This document shows, one piece after another, positions 23,201 through 34,468 of a stretch of DNA of 54,153 bases. The notes below the pieces were generated by a model. The model ran no database searches. It was not told the DNA's origin and saw only the letters and a program-made list of their open reading frames with translations. A program made the translations under genes and the position numbers. The stretch lies in the NCBI GenBank assembly GCA_001584585.1, contig LSYV01000043.1:410150-464302 (forward strand), given 5' to 3'. This DNA comes from Gonium pectorale. Its lineage: Eukaryota; Chlorophyta; Chlorophyceae; Chlamydomonadales; Volvocaceae. Every line of letters starts with the position of its first letter. The first letter of the stretch is position 1.

Positions 23201-26200
23201 TCGGCTGATCCGCAGTCACGTCAACCTCGGAACCCGAAACTAACCGACAGCAGTTGTGTATTGGGCCGTACATGCAGGGGCCTACCTTGTCCACACTGAG
23301 GTGGTACTGCAGCAGGCGGGTAGTGGCCTCCCGCAGGGGGCTGACCAGCAGGTCGGGCACGGTCAGGTTACCGCCCACAGCCTGCAGCAGCGCGACCAGC
23401 GCCCTGTGTGGAGTGGGGAGGGGCCACAGCAACGGGATGCGAGAGGAGTTGGGTGTCAGCTCGAGTAGGTTGGAGCCTCGACGCCCCTGCACCCTCGTTG
23501 CTAGGTTGGATGGGTGCGTCGAACGCAGGCGCACCCCCGGGTCTTACGTGTTGGTGGGCAGGAAGGCGGTGAAGTTGCCCTGCTGCAGCACGGTGGCCAG
23601 GCCCAGACCGTCGACCAGCTGCTTGAGCACCGACAGGTCGGTGCGGTTCGAGATGACGTCGTACACGCTGGTGTACGGCGTGCCGATGGCCACCGGGAGC
23701 AGGAAGTTGTCGCGGATGGGCACAATCGCCGACCTGCCGGGGACCGTGCGTGGCGAGGGACGGGTTGGTAATGGCATGGACATTTTTGGCGGGGTCGACT
23801 ACCGGATCCACCGGTCACCGAATCCACCGGGTCGGAGTGCGCCCGTGCCCACGCCGGGCGCGACGTTGCATGGGGCCTGAGCACACCTCAGTACACCCCT
23901 CTGCCACGACGTGAACATGCCGGAACACGGAGGTGACTTGAACGCGGATTCAAGCCGGGCCGTACATGTGGCCCGGAGCTCTGCATTTCTTGGGTGGCGG
24001 TACGCGGTGCCCGTACCGGACGAAGCGCAGACGCAACGCAACGAGGCAGGCCGCTTCTTTTTAGGAAGACGAGCGTGCTCCAGACCATTCGCACCTGGCG
24101 AACCCCAGATAACAGTAGCGCCCAGTGGAGAGGGCCTGGGTGCCGCCGACAGAGCTGAAGCGACCGGCCGTGTACGTCAGGTTCGCTCCGGGGCTGCGCA
24201 GGCAGAGCGGGTGGTGGGGCGGAGTTGAGGGGAACGGGGGGGATTCTGTTTTGGCCGCATATAAAGCGCCGTGGAGGGGTCAAGCATGCGGCAGAGGGTG
24301 GGTTCAAGCAGAGGCAATAGCGCTATCGGCAACTGACGTGGCTCCGATTCCGAGCCAGGAAGGCTGGGGAGACCTTGCGGACGGACCATAGGGCATTGCG
24401 GTCGCTTGCCACACGCGTTCTACACACTCCCGTACGGCACACGTACACAAGGGCCTATAGAACGGCGATTAGGGTGTAAACACAGGCTCACGCACACGCG
24501 CACTTACAGCAGCGTGGGCAGGCTGGCCCCGTCGGCCTCCAGGGCCCCGGCGTCCGGGTTGAAGGTGCGGGGCAGCACGTGATACTGCAGCACGTTGGCG
24601 ATGTCGGAGGCCGCCAGGGAGGCCAGGCTGAGCCGCAGGTTGCGCTGCGTGATGGTGAACGCCTGCGGGGGACGGGATGGAGAACGAGGGGCAGTTTCAT
24701 CAGCTCAATAGCAACCTTCTGGCAGCATGATGGCAACTTAGCCTTCAGACGGACACCGGGCCTCGAAATGTAGGGTAAATCACGGGAGCAGGCGGCAGTG
24801 CCCGTCATGGCCATGTGCCGGGACAGGGACGCGGCCGCTGGAAGGCGGGAGACAGATGGCGCACAAGCCGTCAGATCCCAACTTCCCAAGAGGGCGGGAG
24901 ATGCGGATGATCGATCACATTCGCCCTTGAGCTGAGCCAACCTCGTGCAGATCGTGACAGATGACAACAGGCGGAGAGGCGGGTTTCGCTATGCAGTGGA
25001 GACTGGTCGGCTGGCCGCTTCGCTGGATGGGGAGTGAAGTGCAATTCCGGTGCGGAGACAATGCCCCCAATGGACGCCTTAGGCCAGCGGGGCCCATATG
25101 TCAGCAGGCAAGCAGGCAAGCAGGCAAGCAGGCCGTCACGGAGAAGCCGCTGCAGAAGCTGTCCATGCCGGTGAGAGTCCACTGGCCCATGCCCTCGATG
25201 CTATGCCAGCCCGCGGCCCGCTGCATCGCGTCCCTCCTCCCGGTGCTGGCTGCCCCACGCACCTCGTTGTCGGGTGCGAGCAGGGTGATGCCGCTGCCCG
25301 CGCTCTGCAGCGCCCCGGTCAGGTTGGTGGCCACCACTGCGCCCCGGAGGGTGGTCAGCTGAGGGGCCAGGTAGCAGCCGTCCAGGGCCTGGGGACGAGA
25401 CGAGAGGAAGAGGGAGGGAACGGGGGAGGGAAGGGCGCAAGCGGAGAGGGGGGATCATGGGATAGGAGGCAGACGGGAGGCGGACGGGAGGTAACCCAGG
25501 AAACCCGAGAGAGGAGATGAAGCATGCACAGTATGGAGCGCGGATGAACGCCCTACGGCGGTTGGGAGGAGAGGACCACACGGGGCTCTACATCGGCGAA
25601 CACCGGCGATCGCGCGGGGGCCCGGCCGTCAAGGGCCACGTCGCCTCGATACCACGCACGACGTCCTGGGCATGGCGCATCGCATGTCCCGAACTGCCGT
25701 ATTCGTGAGCAAAGCCCTGCCCACCTGTACCACGTTATCAAACCAGTACTGCAGTACGGCATCAATGACGTTGACGTACGAGCCGCCGGCGGTGATGTCA
25801 GGATCGACGACGTTGGCGGCGGTGCCGCTGTTGCCCCGGACCGTCACCGACGCAGAGCTGTCATTGGCCTTGGTTACCGTGAGGCCGCCACCGATGGCCG
25901 CAGATGCCCTGCAGACGAGGCGTTGCGACGGAGGCAGAATCGCAGGATTAACCGCCAGGACTTCGTTTAAACCCAGTGCCGAATACGGTGTGGTACAGCA
26001 GGGCCTTTCCTCGTCCACCTTCCGCCTCTATCATAAATGCAATCGGTGTTCTTAGCATCTCATACGTGAACACTTACGCATTGACCCACGGGTCAGGCGG
26101 GCCCAAACCCCCACCAAACGCTGCGACCCACTCACCACGCTGTGCCGAAGACGAGGGAGGAGTTGGCTGGAAGGTCAGCCACACGGAACACGCCCGGCAC

Positions 26201-28087
26201 CGAGCCGCCAGGAGCGGCCACCGACTGCGGGCAGCAATAAGCGTGGCAGGGGACGGGTGCGATGAACGGTTGTTAGTTGGAAAGAAGGGACGGGAGCGAG
26301 TGCGGTAGGTGGTATCGTACCTGGGCGGGGTTGGTGAGGTGGTACTGCAGCAGGCGGGTGGTGGCCTCGCGCAGGGGGCTGACCAGCAGGTCGGGCACGG
26401 TCAGGTTACCGCCCACAGCCTGCAGCAGCGCGACCAGCGCCCTGTTTGGAGTAGGGAGGAACAACAAGGAAGGTGCGGCGGGAGGGGAAGGGCCAGTGTA
26501 CGGACAAGCAGCACGTCTCCGCTTTAAGTACACGTTTTCAACGCTCACCGTCCAGAAGCAGCGCATGTCAAATGGCACTGGGGGATAGGACGCGACGAGC
26601 ATCAAACGAAGCATCCCGGGCACTCACAAGAGGGTCCTGCGGGCACCCACCATCTGCTAACCTGGCTGAGCACGCTGTTACGCACCCCATTTGGCCCGGT
26701 TGCAAATTGACTTTGGTTTCGTTGGGCCGGGCCGGGCCCGGNNNNNNNNNNNNNNNNNNNNNNNNNNNNNNNNNNNNNNNNNNNNNNNNNNNNNNNNNNN
26801 NNNNNNNNNNNNNNNNNNNNNNNNNNNNNNNNNNNNNNNNNNNNNNNNNNNNNNNNNNNNNNNNNNNNNNNNNNNNNNNNNNNNNNNNNNNNNNNNNNNN
26901 NNNNNNNNNNNNNNNNNNNNNNNNNNNNNNNNNNNNNNNNNNNNNNNNNNNNNNNNNNNNNNNNNNNNNNNNNNNNNNNNNNNNNNNNNNNNNNNNNNNN
27001 NNNNNNNNNNNNNNNNNNNNNNNNNNNNNNNNNNNNNNNNNNNNNNNNNNNNNNNNNNNNNNNNNNNNNNNNNNNNNNNNNNNNNNNNNNNNNNNNNNNN
27101 NNNNNNNNNNNNNNNNNNNNNNNNNNNNNNNNNNNNNNNNNNNNNNNNNNNNNNNNNNNNNNNNNNNNNNNNNNNNNNNNNNNNNNNNNNNNNNNNNNNN
27201 NNNNNNNNNNNNNNNNNNNNNNNNNNNNNNNNNNNNNNNNNNNNNNNNNNNNNNNNNNNNNNNNNNNNNNNNNNNNNNNNNNNNNNNNNNNNNNNNNNNN
27301 NNNNNNNNNNNNNNNNNNNNNNNNNNNNNNNNNNNNNNNNNNNNNNNNNNNNNNNNNNNNNNNNNNNNNNNNNNNNNNNNNNNNNNNNNNNNNNNNNNNN
27401 NNNNNNNNNNNNNNNNNNNNNNNNNNNNNNNNNNNNNNNNNNNNNNNNNNNNNNNNNNNNNNNNNNNNNNNNNNNNNNNNNNNNNNNNNNNNNNNNNNNN
27501 NNNNNNNNNNNNNNNNNNNNNNNNNNNNNNNNNNNNNNNNNNNNNNNNNNNNNNNNNNNNNNNNNNNNNNNNNNNNNNNNNNNNNNNNNNNNNNNNNNNN
27601 NNNNNNNNNNNNNNNNNNNNNNNNNNNNNNNNNNNNNNNNNNNNNNNNNNNNNNNNNNNNNNNNNNNNNCCGGACAAGGGGAATACTAAGGCGCAGTGCT
27701 ACCAAGCTCAAACCGTCTCAAACGTGCTGAAAGCCGCCCCCCGCACGCAGCCAAGTGCTCCCTGCCCACCCCTGCTGTCCGAGATGCGAATCATATGTTG
27801 CCCCCATGCGCTGCCAGTATTGCCACGCCTCCTCCCCTCTCTTCCAACCCGTGTTCCAACCTCCACCCCACACAGCCCAGAAGCAGCCAAATAAGGGGAT
27901 ACAGGGGACAGTGCGTCTTACGTGTTGGTGGGCAGGAAGGCGGTGAAGTTGCCCTGCTGCAGCACGGTGGCCAGGCCCAGCCCGTCCGCCAGCTGCTTGA
28001 GCACCGACAGATCGGTGCGGCTTGAGATGACGTCATACACGCTGGTCTGCGCTGCAATGCCTTGCAGCATTAGCAGGGCGCAGCAGC
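17252..28087 (-). CDS. Modular fasciclin (FAS1) domain surface protein, at least 22 exons, 5' end missing
   Basis: Probable secreted adhesion or matrix protein of the fasciclin family. Exons (minus): 28087-27922, 26441-26321, 26224-26136, 25908-25725, 25388-25263, 24662-24508, 24193-24095; 23733-23548, 23403-23286, 23067-23006, 22478-22295, 21898-21773, 21547-21393, 21247-21140; 20597-20412, 20135-20015, 19556-19459, 19263-19080, 18723-18598, 18181-18021, 17841-17734; 17474-17252. The 3086 nt stay in frame (about 1027 aa). Each seven-exon module encodes two FAS1 domains: the first has FTAFLPTNT, LLQYHL and YVNVIDAVLQY; the second has ITLLAPNNEAF, VLQYHVLPRTF and the closing IRDNFLLP. Sequons are frequent (NRT, NFT, NLT, NAS). 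The first visible exon carries a hydrophobic signal-peptide-like end (CCALLMLQGIAAQT). The last exon has a Pro-rich linker and a hydrophobic tail. The start exon was not found. Volvox algal-CAM is a known relative by domain; orthology is not claimed. Confidence 0.88.
17734..20597 (-). repeat. FAS1 module 3 (domains 5-6)
   Basis: Seven exons of 186, 121, 98, 184, 126, 161 and 108 nt. Its second domain is the most diverged (AFTATQRSLAFNLSSGAL against AFAATQRNLRLSLASLAA), with a two-codon insertion. It is followed by the tail exon 17474-17252. Confidence 0.87.
20201..20235 (-). pseudogene. Dead fragment of the second FAS1 module exon
   Basis: On the minus strand an acceptor (CACAG) and the exon start encoding ALVALLQ run straight into the exon end encoding QYHL, joined at CTGCTGCAG, a sequence present at both points of the intact exon 20135-20015. 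The fragment lies just upstream of that exon, inside its intron, and its flank resembles the intact copy's flank. It has lost the middle of the exon and has no donor, so it is not expected to be spliced in. Confidence 0.7.
21140..23733 (-). repeat. FAS1 module 2 (domains 3-4)
   Basis: Seven exons of 186, 118, 62, 184, 126, 155 and 108 nt. The third is shortened (62 against 89 and 98 nt) but keeps its frame. The intron after it carries the 40-bp minisatellite. Exons 184, 126 and 155 nt long match module 1 exactly in length. Confidence 0.87.
22501..22845. repeat. 40-bp minisatellite in a FAS1 intron
   Basis: Eight full units of exactly 40 bp (22501, 22541, 22581, 22621, 22661, 22701, 22741 and 22781) and a degenerate ninth. 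Consensus pieces are GGACGCAGGAGGGGGCC, TTGACGTAAAGATCATTA and TGGCA. Units differ by zero to a few substitutions. Lies in the intron between exons 23067-23006 and 22478-22295. Confidence 0.95.
25102..25132. repeat. Short GCAAGCAG tandem repeat
   Basis: About four copies of an 8-bp unit (AGCAGGCA) in the intron between the 126- and 155-nt exons of FAS1 module 1. It has no visible role. Confidence 0.8.
26742..27669. other. Assembly gap (928 N) inside the FAS1 gene
   Basis: Run of undetermined bases in the first intron of module 1, as modelled. Because it falls in a repeat array, the gap may hide collapsed sequence rather than simple intron. Confidence 1.
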
Positions 28088-30505
28088 CTGTGTGGGGCGG
28101 GTACGAGACGACGAAGGGGTTAGACCGTTCCCTTGCAACACCTTGGTTGTGTGTAAAGGGTCATAGAGCTGAGATGCTGCAGCCCATAGCTAATTCCGGG
28201 GTTTCAGTCTAAGACTCCTAACCGACCAGGCCTCGACGAGGCAAACTACTGCTGGAGCACCTCCGCAAGATTACGCTCGAGCCCTCCACGATGTGTTCGC
28301 TGCTGTTCATTCAGTACTCGCCTGCAAGGAAAGCTCTGGCCAGATTGCCCATGGCCAGTGTCTTGCTTACAGATGCTGTTAAGGCCAGGTAGGAACCTGA
28401 ACTAGAATTGGTCCCCTTCAACTTGCTGTATGCATGCTGTGGCCACAAGTTAAGTACGAATAACTGGTGCAACCACCGACGACCGCGAAAGTGCACCCCG
28501 TTGGCGTAATCCTCGTCGGGCCTGGGGTGCTCGAGGTCGCAGCTGTAACCAAGGAATGTCAAGATCTACATTAACGGTTGTACTCTACAAGAATAGTTTC
28601 TTCAAGGCCGGCCCCTTGTCGGTCATGCGTCTCAAGTCCGTCCTGCGGGGAACCTACGCAGCCCCAAGGCCAGTTGCTTCGATCCCGTGGCTCATACCGC
28701 TTCAGACGGTGTATGCGCCCTTGGTTCCGTCTTTCGTGGGGTGCGGGATCCCGCCGTTTTCTATGAGTGGTGGGGCGGGGAGACGAAGCGACTGCTTCCC
28801 TCTGCTTCGAGACTCTCGCATTCTCCCTCGAGGCAGGCGCCCCCCCCCCGCACCATCTTGAGACGCAGCAGCAGTATGGAATCAAACGAAGGGCATGCAC
28901 GCTCTGGCAGGTAAACTGCTGCCAGATGGGCAGTTCACCCGGGGAGTTGCAGCTTCTCACCGATCACAACGCTACTTACACACCAGATACTGTACAGCTC
29001 TGCGAGTCACCCACCCCCAGAGGCGTGACGCAGGGAGGCTCACAAGCACGCGTCTAGGCAGTCGGGGTTTGATGCACGCACGGAAGCGCCATACCCTGCA
29101 AAGCGATGCGCTTCGCTGCAATGGATGGCACACAACATCGCAGCAGTATGCACATCCTACCTCAGCCAACGCTGCGCCGCAAGGATGATGATCATTAGTT
29201 GGGTTTCCCAAGCAGGTCCCGAGCAGTCTAAAGCATTAAGAAGGCGCACAAGCATCCTTAAAAGAAGCCGTGATGAGACCTGGTTCCAGCTGTTCTGCTG
29301 TCACCTCGATTGCCGCGTTAACTCCAGCGCGTCGAGCGGAACGTGAAAGAGCCAATGTAGCAGGCCGCCTGTCCGCACGCCGGAACATCCGCACAAGAGG
29401 CCTGCACGGCCAGCACACTAGTCACTAGCCGTAATAAGTACGTGTCGGTTTGTGCCTCACTTCGCAGTACGTATGAATAACACTTACGAACGCCCGACGA
29501 AGCGTTCGCTCTAGCAGTCACAGCACAGTACGATCAGGTGCCTGTCGCGATCCCTATCACAGTCGCCCTTGCACGTCTGCACACACCACCTGTACAACCT
29601 ATGTGTCTTGTACCGTAGCACGACGATGCAACACTTACCAGCCAGCACCCCTCATCTCATTGCTAATGCATGCCTACGCGCCGGGCGCGCATCGCGGAAG
29701 TGGGGGCCCTTCGGTACAGGGTACGACAAATGGCCAGCTCATCTGCCGTACGCGACACGACGCCACCGGACATGACCTTACCCGGGCGCGCGTGCTAGGG
29801 CATTTACGCAAGGCATGCCTACTGCACAGCCGAACCAGCACAGTTCGGCCCTTCCTCTAAGTTCTTCACGAGAGCCTCCACATAGCCACGGAGTAAACAC
29901 TGCGCCGACATTGTAAAGCACGGTTGAATTTCAGTATCCATACACCACTCTATCTCGGCTTCTTAAGAACAGTCCGCCAGCTACGACGCGCATCCACACA
30001 ATTGCCGTTCCTGTCAAGGTGATACTGGCGAGCGCAAGTAGTCAATCCTATCATTTTCGCCACACGTCTACCGTCAGGTTCTGCATTGCTATATGTATAG
30101 GTGCGCCCGCCCGCCCTACCTTACCCTGCGCGCCCTGCCCCCCGACATGACGGCCAGGCCGCTGCGTTGCTTATGGGTAATGGCGCGTGCCGGAACGCCG
30201 CCCAAGACAAAAATTGCTGGCCATTCGTTGCGCTGGTGACGCCGTTTTGAGCTCCCCCGCTTCACATCCCGCTCGCTGCGCTCTCGCCGCCGCGTTCCCC
30301 ACGTGCCGACGGCAACAGGAACCTCCTGCGGCTGCGGCAGCCACAACCCACGGTCCCCGAGGCAACAGAGTCCCCCGTCCCATCACACGCGGCGCATTCA
30401 GGTCCGCGCTCCGCTCCATCTTCCACTGCACCGCGCCGCACCGCACACCGTCACCCCCGGCCAAAGCCTCCCCACGCCCCGCACCCCGGCCCCCGCGCCC
30501 CGGCC
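28088..30505. other. Upstream flank of the FAS1 gene and 3' flank of the kinase gene
   Basis: It should contain the FAS1 start exon and promoter and the kinase 3' UTR, but I could identify neither with confidence. ORFs are short and unlike known families. A minus-strand ORF at 28562-28311 has no signal-peptide character and was not accepted as the FAS1 start. Confidence 0.4.
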
Positions 30506-33500
30506 TCAGCGATGCGCCCGCACGTACTGCTGTAGCTCCGCGCTGTTGTGCGCTCTGAGGTCCTCGTTAATCGCCTGGTCCATCAAGCTATCGTAGGCCT
30601 CCTCCGAGGCTCCCGTCATCCCGACCGCCGGCGGCGCCGCTGCGGGGGTGATGGGCACAGGGTAAGCCCGCTGCTGCGCCACGGCGGCGGCCGCCGCGTT
30701 GGCGGCCGCGTTGGCGGCGGCCTGCTGTGCGTGCGGCCGGCCTTTGGCCTCGTCCAATAGCCGGCGGATGTCCTCTGGGGACTGGTGGCCGGCCGGGAAG
30801 GCAGCTCGCAGGTACGACTCATTCATGGTCGGCGCCTGAAGGTGTGGAGCGGTGCAAGGGACGGTAAGGCGTCGGTAAGAGACGGATAAGCGCTCAGCAT
30901 TGACAGGAGGACTAGTCGCTTTGGATAGGGAGGGGGCGGGGTTGATGCCAATGAACGCATGGGAGCCCTCAGCGGCCCTGCTGCAGGAAAGCCCGAGGCT
31001 GAGGCAGTAGGGGCAGGGGCACAGCTCTGGCCGGCGACAGGAGACACCTCCCCACGCACCTCCGGCGGCAGGTTTGTGGTGAACCAGGGGTGCTTCATGA
31101 CCTCCTCGATGGGTATGCGCTGCTTGGGGTCGGGCAGCAGCATGCGCTTCAGCAGGCTCTTGCCCGCCTCGCTGATCTCCACGTGGGCGGGCAGCTCGTA
31201 GCGCTGGCGCACCTGGAGGGGAGGGCGGGGGCGGGGGCGTGTGACCTCACCAAACCGGCCGTCAAACCCGAGCTGGATGAGGACGCGTCAATGACACTAG
31301 CCATCTTCCACCTTCGGCGTTGCGACATGGTCCCGCCAGCGCCCGTGCCATGCGCTTCCCCCCACCGCCCGCCTGGCATATTGCCTGAGAGCGACTGCGC
31401 AGCAGCACAAGAACCCAGACGACGCCAAGCGCGCCGCCGCCGACGCGGCCCGTCCGCTCAAAAACAGCAAGCTCCCAGCCGCCCACCCACATCAGCATCC
31501 CACCCGTGTCAGCCCCACGCCAGCTGATCCATTCCGCAAGCACACCCCACCAATCACAGCCCCGTCCGTCTTACCCGCACAACCCTGCCCGCCCACCCGA
31601 CCCACGCCGACCGCCGCGTCCGTCTTACGCGCCCCACCCTGCCCGCCCACCCGACCCACGCTGACCCGCTCGACCCGCGCCGTCCGCCTGACCCGACCTA
31701 CCATGTTGTCCAGCATAGCAAGAATCTCGGTGGCCTTGGGCATGGTGCTGCCCGGCGGCGTCTCGAAGGGGTAGCGCCCGTAGAACATGACGTACAGCAT
31801 GACCCCGCAGCTCCAGATGTCCGCCACCTTGCCGTCGTACTTGCCGTCACGGTTGACCAGCACCTCGGGGGCCATGTACGTCAGCGTGCCCACCTGGTCA
31901 AGCGCACACGCGAGCCGAGGCGAGGCGACGGGGAGACGGGGGGAGTTTAGATATGTAGTGGAGGTGCGGTCCACGCCACGCAGGCGTGGTGGGCGGGGAT
32001 CCGGCATACGTGCCGGCGTGCCGACCCAGATGGAAACCAGGAAAATCGCAGGCCGCCTCTTGTACTTCCCCGCAAGCTGTGTGGCACCGACGGAGCACCA
32101 AGCCGCGAGCCCTCCCCCCTTCATCTGCGCCTGCCCTCTCCCACACCCGTGCCTCCTCCTCCTCCTCGTCCTCTCCATCTAATCCTCTTTTTCCTGTCTC
32201 AAGCTCACCTTGCTCTTGGCCGCCGAGCGCACGTCCGCCTTGCTGTAACCGAAGTCGCAAATCTTGAGCAGCGGCAGCGGCAACCCGTCCACCTGCGCCG
32301 ACACGCGACACACGGCAAACGGCGCAGGACAGGTCCAGAGTTCAGCTGATGGTAACCCAACCACGTGGTAAGCTCCAATCCTCGCCCCTATGTCTCCCGT
32401 CATCTGGAGCGTGTCCTCCTCTCCACCCTTCCCTGCCAACACGGCGCCACTTGGTCTCCACTTGCTTAGCTTGCGCGCACCGCACCCACAAAAGCGGCCC
32501 ATCAGCTATGTAGGAACGCTTTGGTATCTGCTCAAACCTCCCACCTCCCACCCTTTCCCTCAACGCCATGAACGCCCGCCCGCTGCCTAGTACGCCCCTC
32601 CTTGCACTGCCAGGTAGGAAGGACAAGGGAGAGCTTCGCCCCGCATCCGCCCCAGTCCAGGCTGCCCCGCGTCGCAGAGATGCGCGTGCGCCAGGTGCCC
32701 CATCGCCGCCCACTGCAGCGTACCAACACGCCCACGGTCACCTGCACACACCGCTCCCGCTGCCCATCCACTACCGAATCTCCGGTGTCCTCGTGTGTTC
32801 AGTCCAATGCAATCCACTTTCCCCTCCCAGCTTCCTCGCATTGTCCGCCTTCCTCCGCCCACGCACCAACAACTCCTCCTGTCTTGTCTCAACCCAAATC
32901 TCCTTTCGCTTACCAGTCCTCACCAACCGCCAGCCTCCGACCGCAAAACCCCTTCGTCTGCTGCGGCTGCCTGCCCTCCTCTCCCCGCGTCCCACGTCCA
33001 AACGCTACACCCTCGGTATGGTTTCACCCTCGGTATGGTTTCAAAGTATAGCAGTGTGGACCCACCTTTTGCAGCAACGTGTTTTCAAGTTTGATGTCCC
33101 GGTTGGCCACCCCCCGTTTGTGGCAGTAGTCCACGCCAATTATGAGCTGCTGGAAGAACCAGCGGGCGACCGCCTCCTTGAGCCGCGTCTGCTGCTGCAC
33201 GTAGTGGAAGAGGCTGGCGGGGAGAGATGGGAGGAGCGCGGGGAGGGGCGGCAAGGGGGAGGGCGGCGAGGGTCGGCGGGATACTGCGGCCATATGAGGG
33301 GTTGAAGTGTGGTTTTCAGCATTTGGGTGGGGTCGGCGTCCCGCGAGTAAGTGATGGACGTGATAAGGGGGTCGAGGGGTGGAGTGCGAGGGCAAGGGCG
33401 GAGGAGGGGGCGAGAGCTGCGTAGCCGGAGTTGGGGTGTCTGGGTCCGCTGGGGCAGGGGACTCATGCTGTACGCATTGGAGAGCGGGCAGCAGAAGATG

Positions 33501-34468
33501 GTCATGAGGGATATGGAAGCAGGGGATGGGGTCGGGGGCAGCGTAGAGAGGGCAAATGGGCGATGGGCAAGACGAGAAAGGCTCTTGGTGAAGAGGGAGG
33601 CCGGCAGGGGGCGGGGCTTGTGGTGGGATGGCAGGGACCCCAGGTGAGAGGCGTCTGGGTAGTCGAACGGTCGCCGAGGGTCGCACCGTGGAAGGGGCCA
33701 GACGGTGAGCATTGCCAGTGGGCAAGGCGGCCATACAACTGCATCCCGCAGCTGCATCCGCAAAGCTGCTCGGGCTGCGCTGAGCGGGGGATGCCGCTGT
33801 CAGCGGCTGGCTGAGGATCACCTTCCGTCCACCTACGGTTCACAGCTGAAGCTGGTGCGCTGCAGCCCTCGTCAGGGCCAGGAGGCGACAGAGCAGCATG
33901 CACCAATAAACCCAAGCCCTCTCACCCCTAATCCCCGCGAGCTACTCCGCGGATCTGGACGCCTTCCTGCTGAACTTCCGAGCTGGCTAACACGAAGGCC
34001 GGCGACCCCGTCGTGCGTAGGTCCTCCCCCCGACGCCCCAGGTGTGCTGTGCGACCAACCTTGCTTACTCAGTGTCGCTTACGCAAGAGTGAGAGAGGGG
34101 AGCGCCTCTCACCTGCCGCCTGTTGCGTACTCCATGGCGATGCATATGTGTTCCGACGTCAGGAACACCTCCTTAAACTGGATGACATGCGGATGCCGAA
34201 GCACGCTGCGGGGACGCACAGGAGCCACTCGGTGACCCGCACATTTAGCCGAGCTGAGTCTGAGAGGCGCTTGCCTGTGATTCAGGATTTCCGACTCCAC
34301 GTATTTGTTCACTTCCGATCGCTTGAGGAACTTGATTGCGGCAAGCTCGCCGGACTGCAGCTTCCGGCCCAAGAGCACGAAGCCAAATGCACCCTTTCCG
34401 AGCGCTTGCACGCGCTCCCATCGCGTATCCCTAAGAGGATCGGGCTCTTGCGTAGCGGATGCGGCCAT
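30506..34468 (-). CDS. SNF1-related protein kinase, SnRK2-like, 7 exons
   Basis: Serine/threonine kinase of the plant/algal SnRK2 group; Chlamydomonas members act in sulfur- and stress-responses. Exons (minus): 34468-34275, 34205-34113, 33213-33066, 32292-32209, 31893-31702, 31212-31060 and 30835-30506; 1194 nt, 397 aa. Seen: the P-loop LGKGAFGFV (23-31), VAIK-type lysine in LAAIKFL (K46), the hinge MEYATGG, the catalytic loop [13 protein letters not shown] (D135, N140), DFGYSK (158-163), MAPE (180-183), [20 protein letters not shown], and the end of the kinase domain [20 protein letters not shown]. The C-terminal exon has [20 protein letters not shown], an Ala/Gln-rich stretch and [11 protein letters not shown]. 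The first intron uses a GC donor. The HRD histidine is Asn here, which I recall also from algal SnRK2s. The start is the ATG just before the kinase domain. Confidence 0.93.

Larger units (their letters stand above)
24095..28087 (-). repeat. FAS1 module 1 (N-terminal, domains 1-2)
   Basis: Seven exons of 166, 121, 89, 184, 126, 155 and 99 nt. The first differs from its counterparts (186 nt) because it carries the signal-peptide end instead of the RSAIVPIRDNFLLP that links modules. Its first intron is about 1.5 kb and contains the 928-N gap, whereas the matching introns of modules 2 and 3 are 144 and 276 nt. Confidence 0.85.

Noticed and set aside
26473..27894. Long ORFs of 330-470 codons across 26.5-27.9 kb
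   Set aside because: Their length comes from the run of N, which contains no stop codons; not real.
28311..28562. Minus-strand ORF as the first exon of the FAS1 gene
   Set aside because: No signal peptide, no suitable donor and phase, and no similarity to the family.
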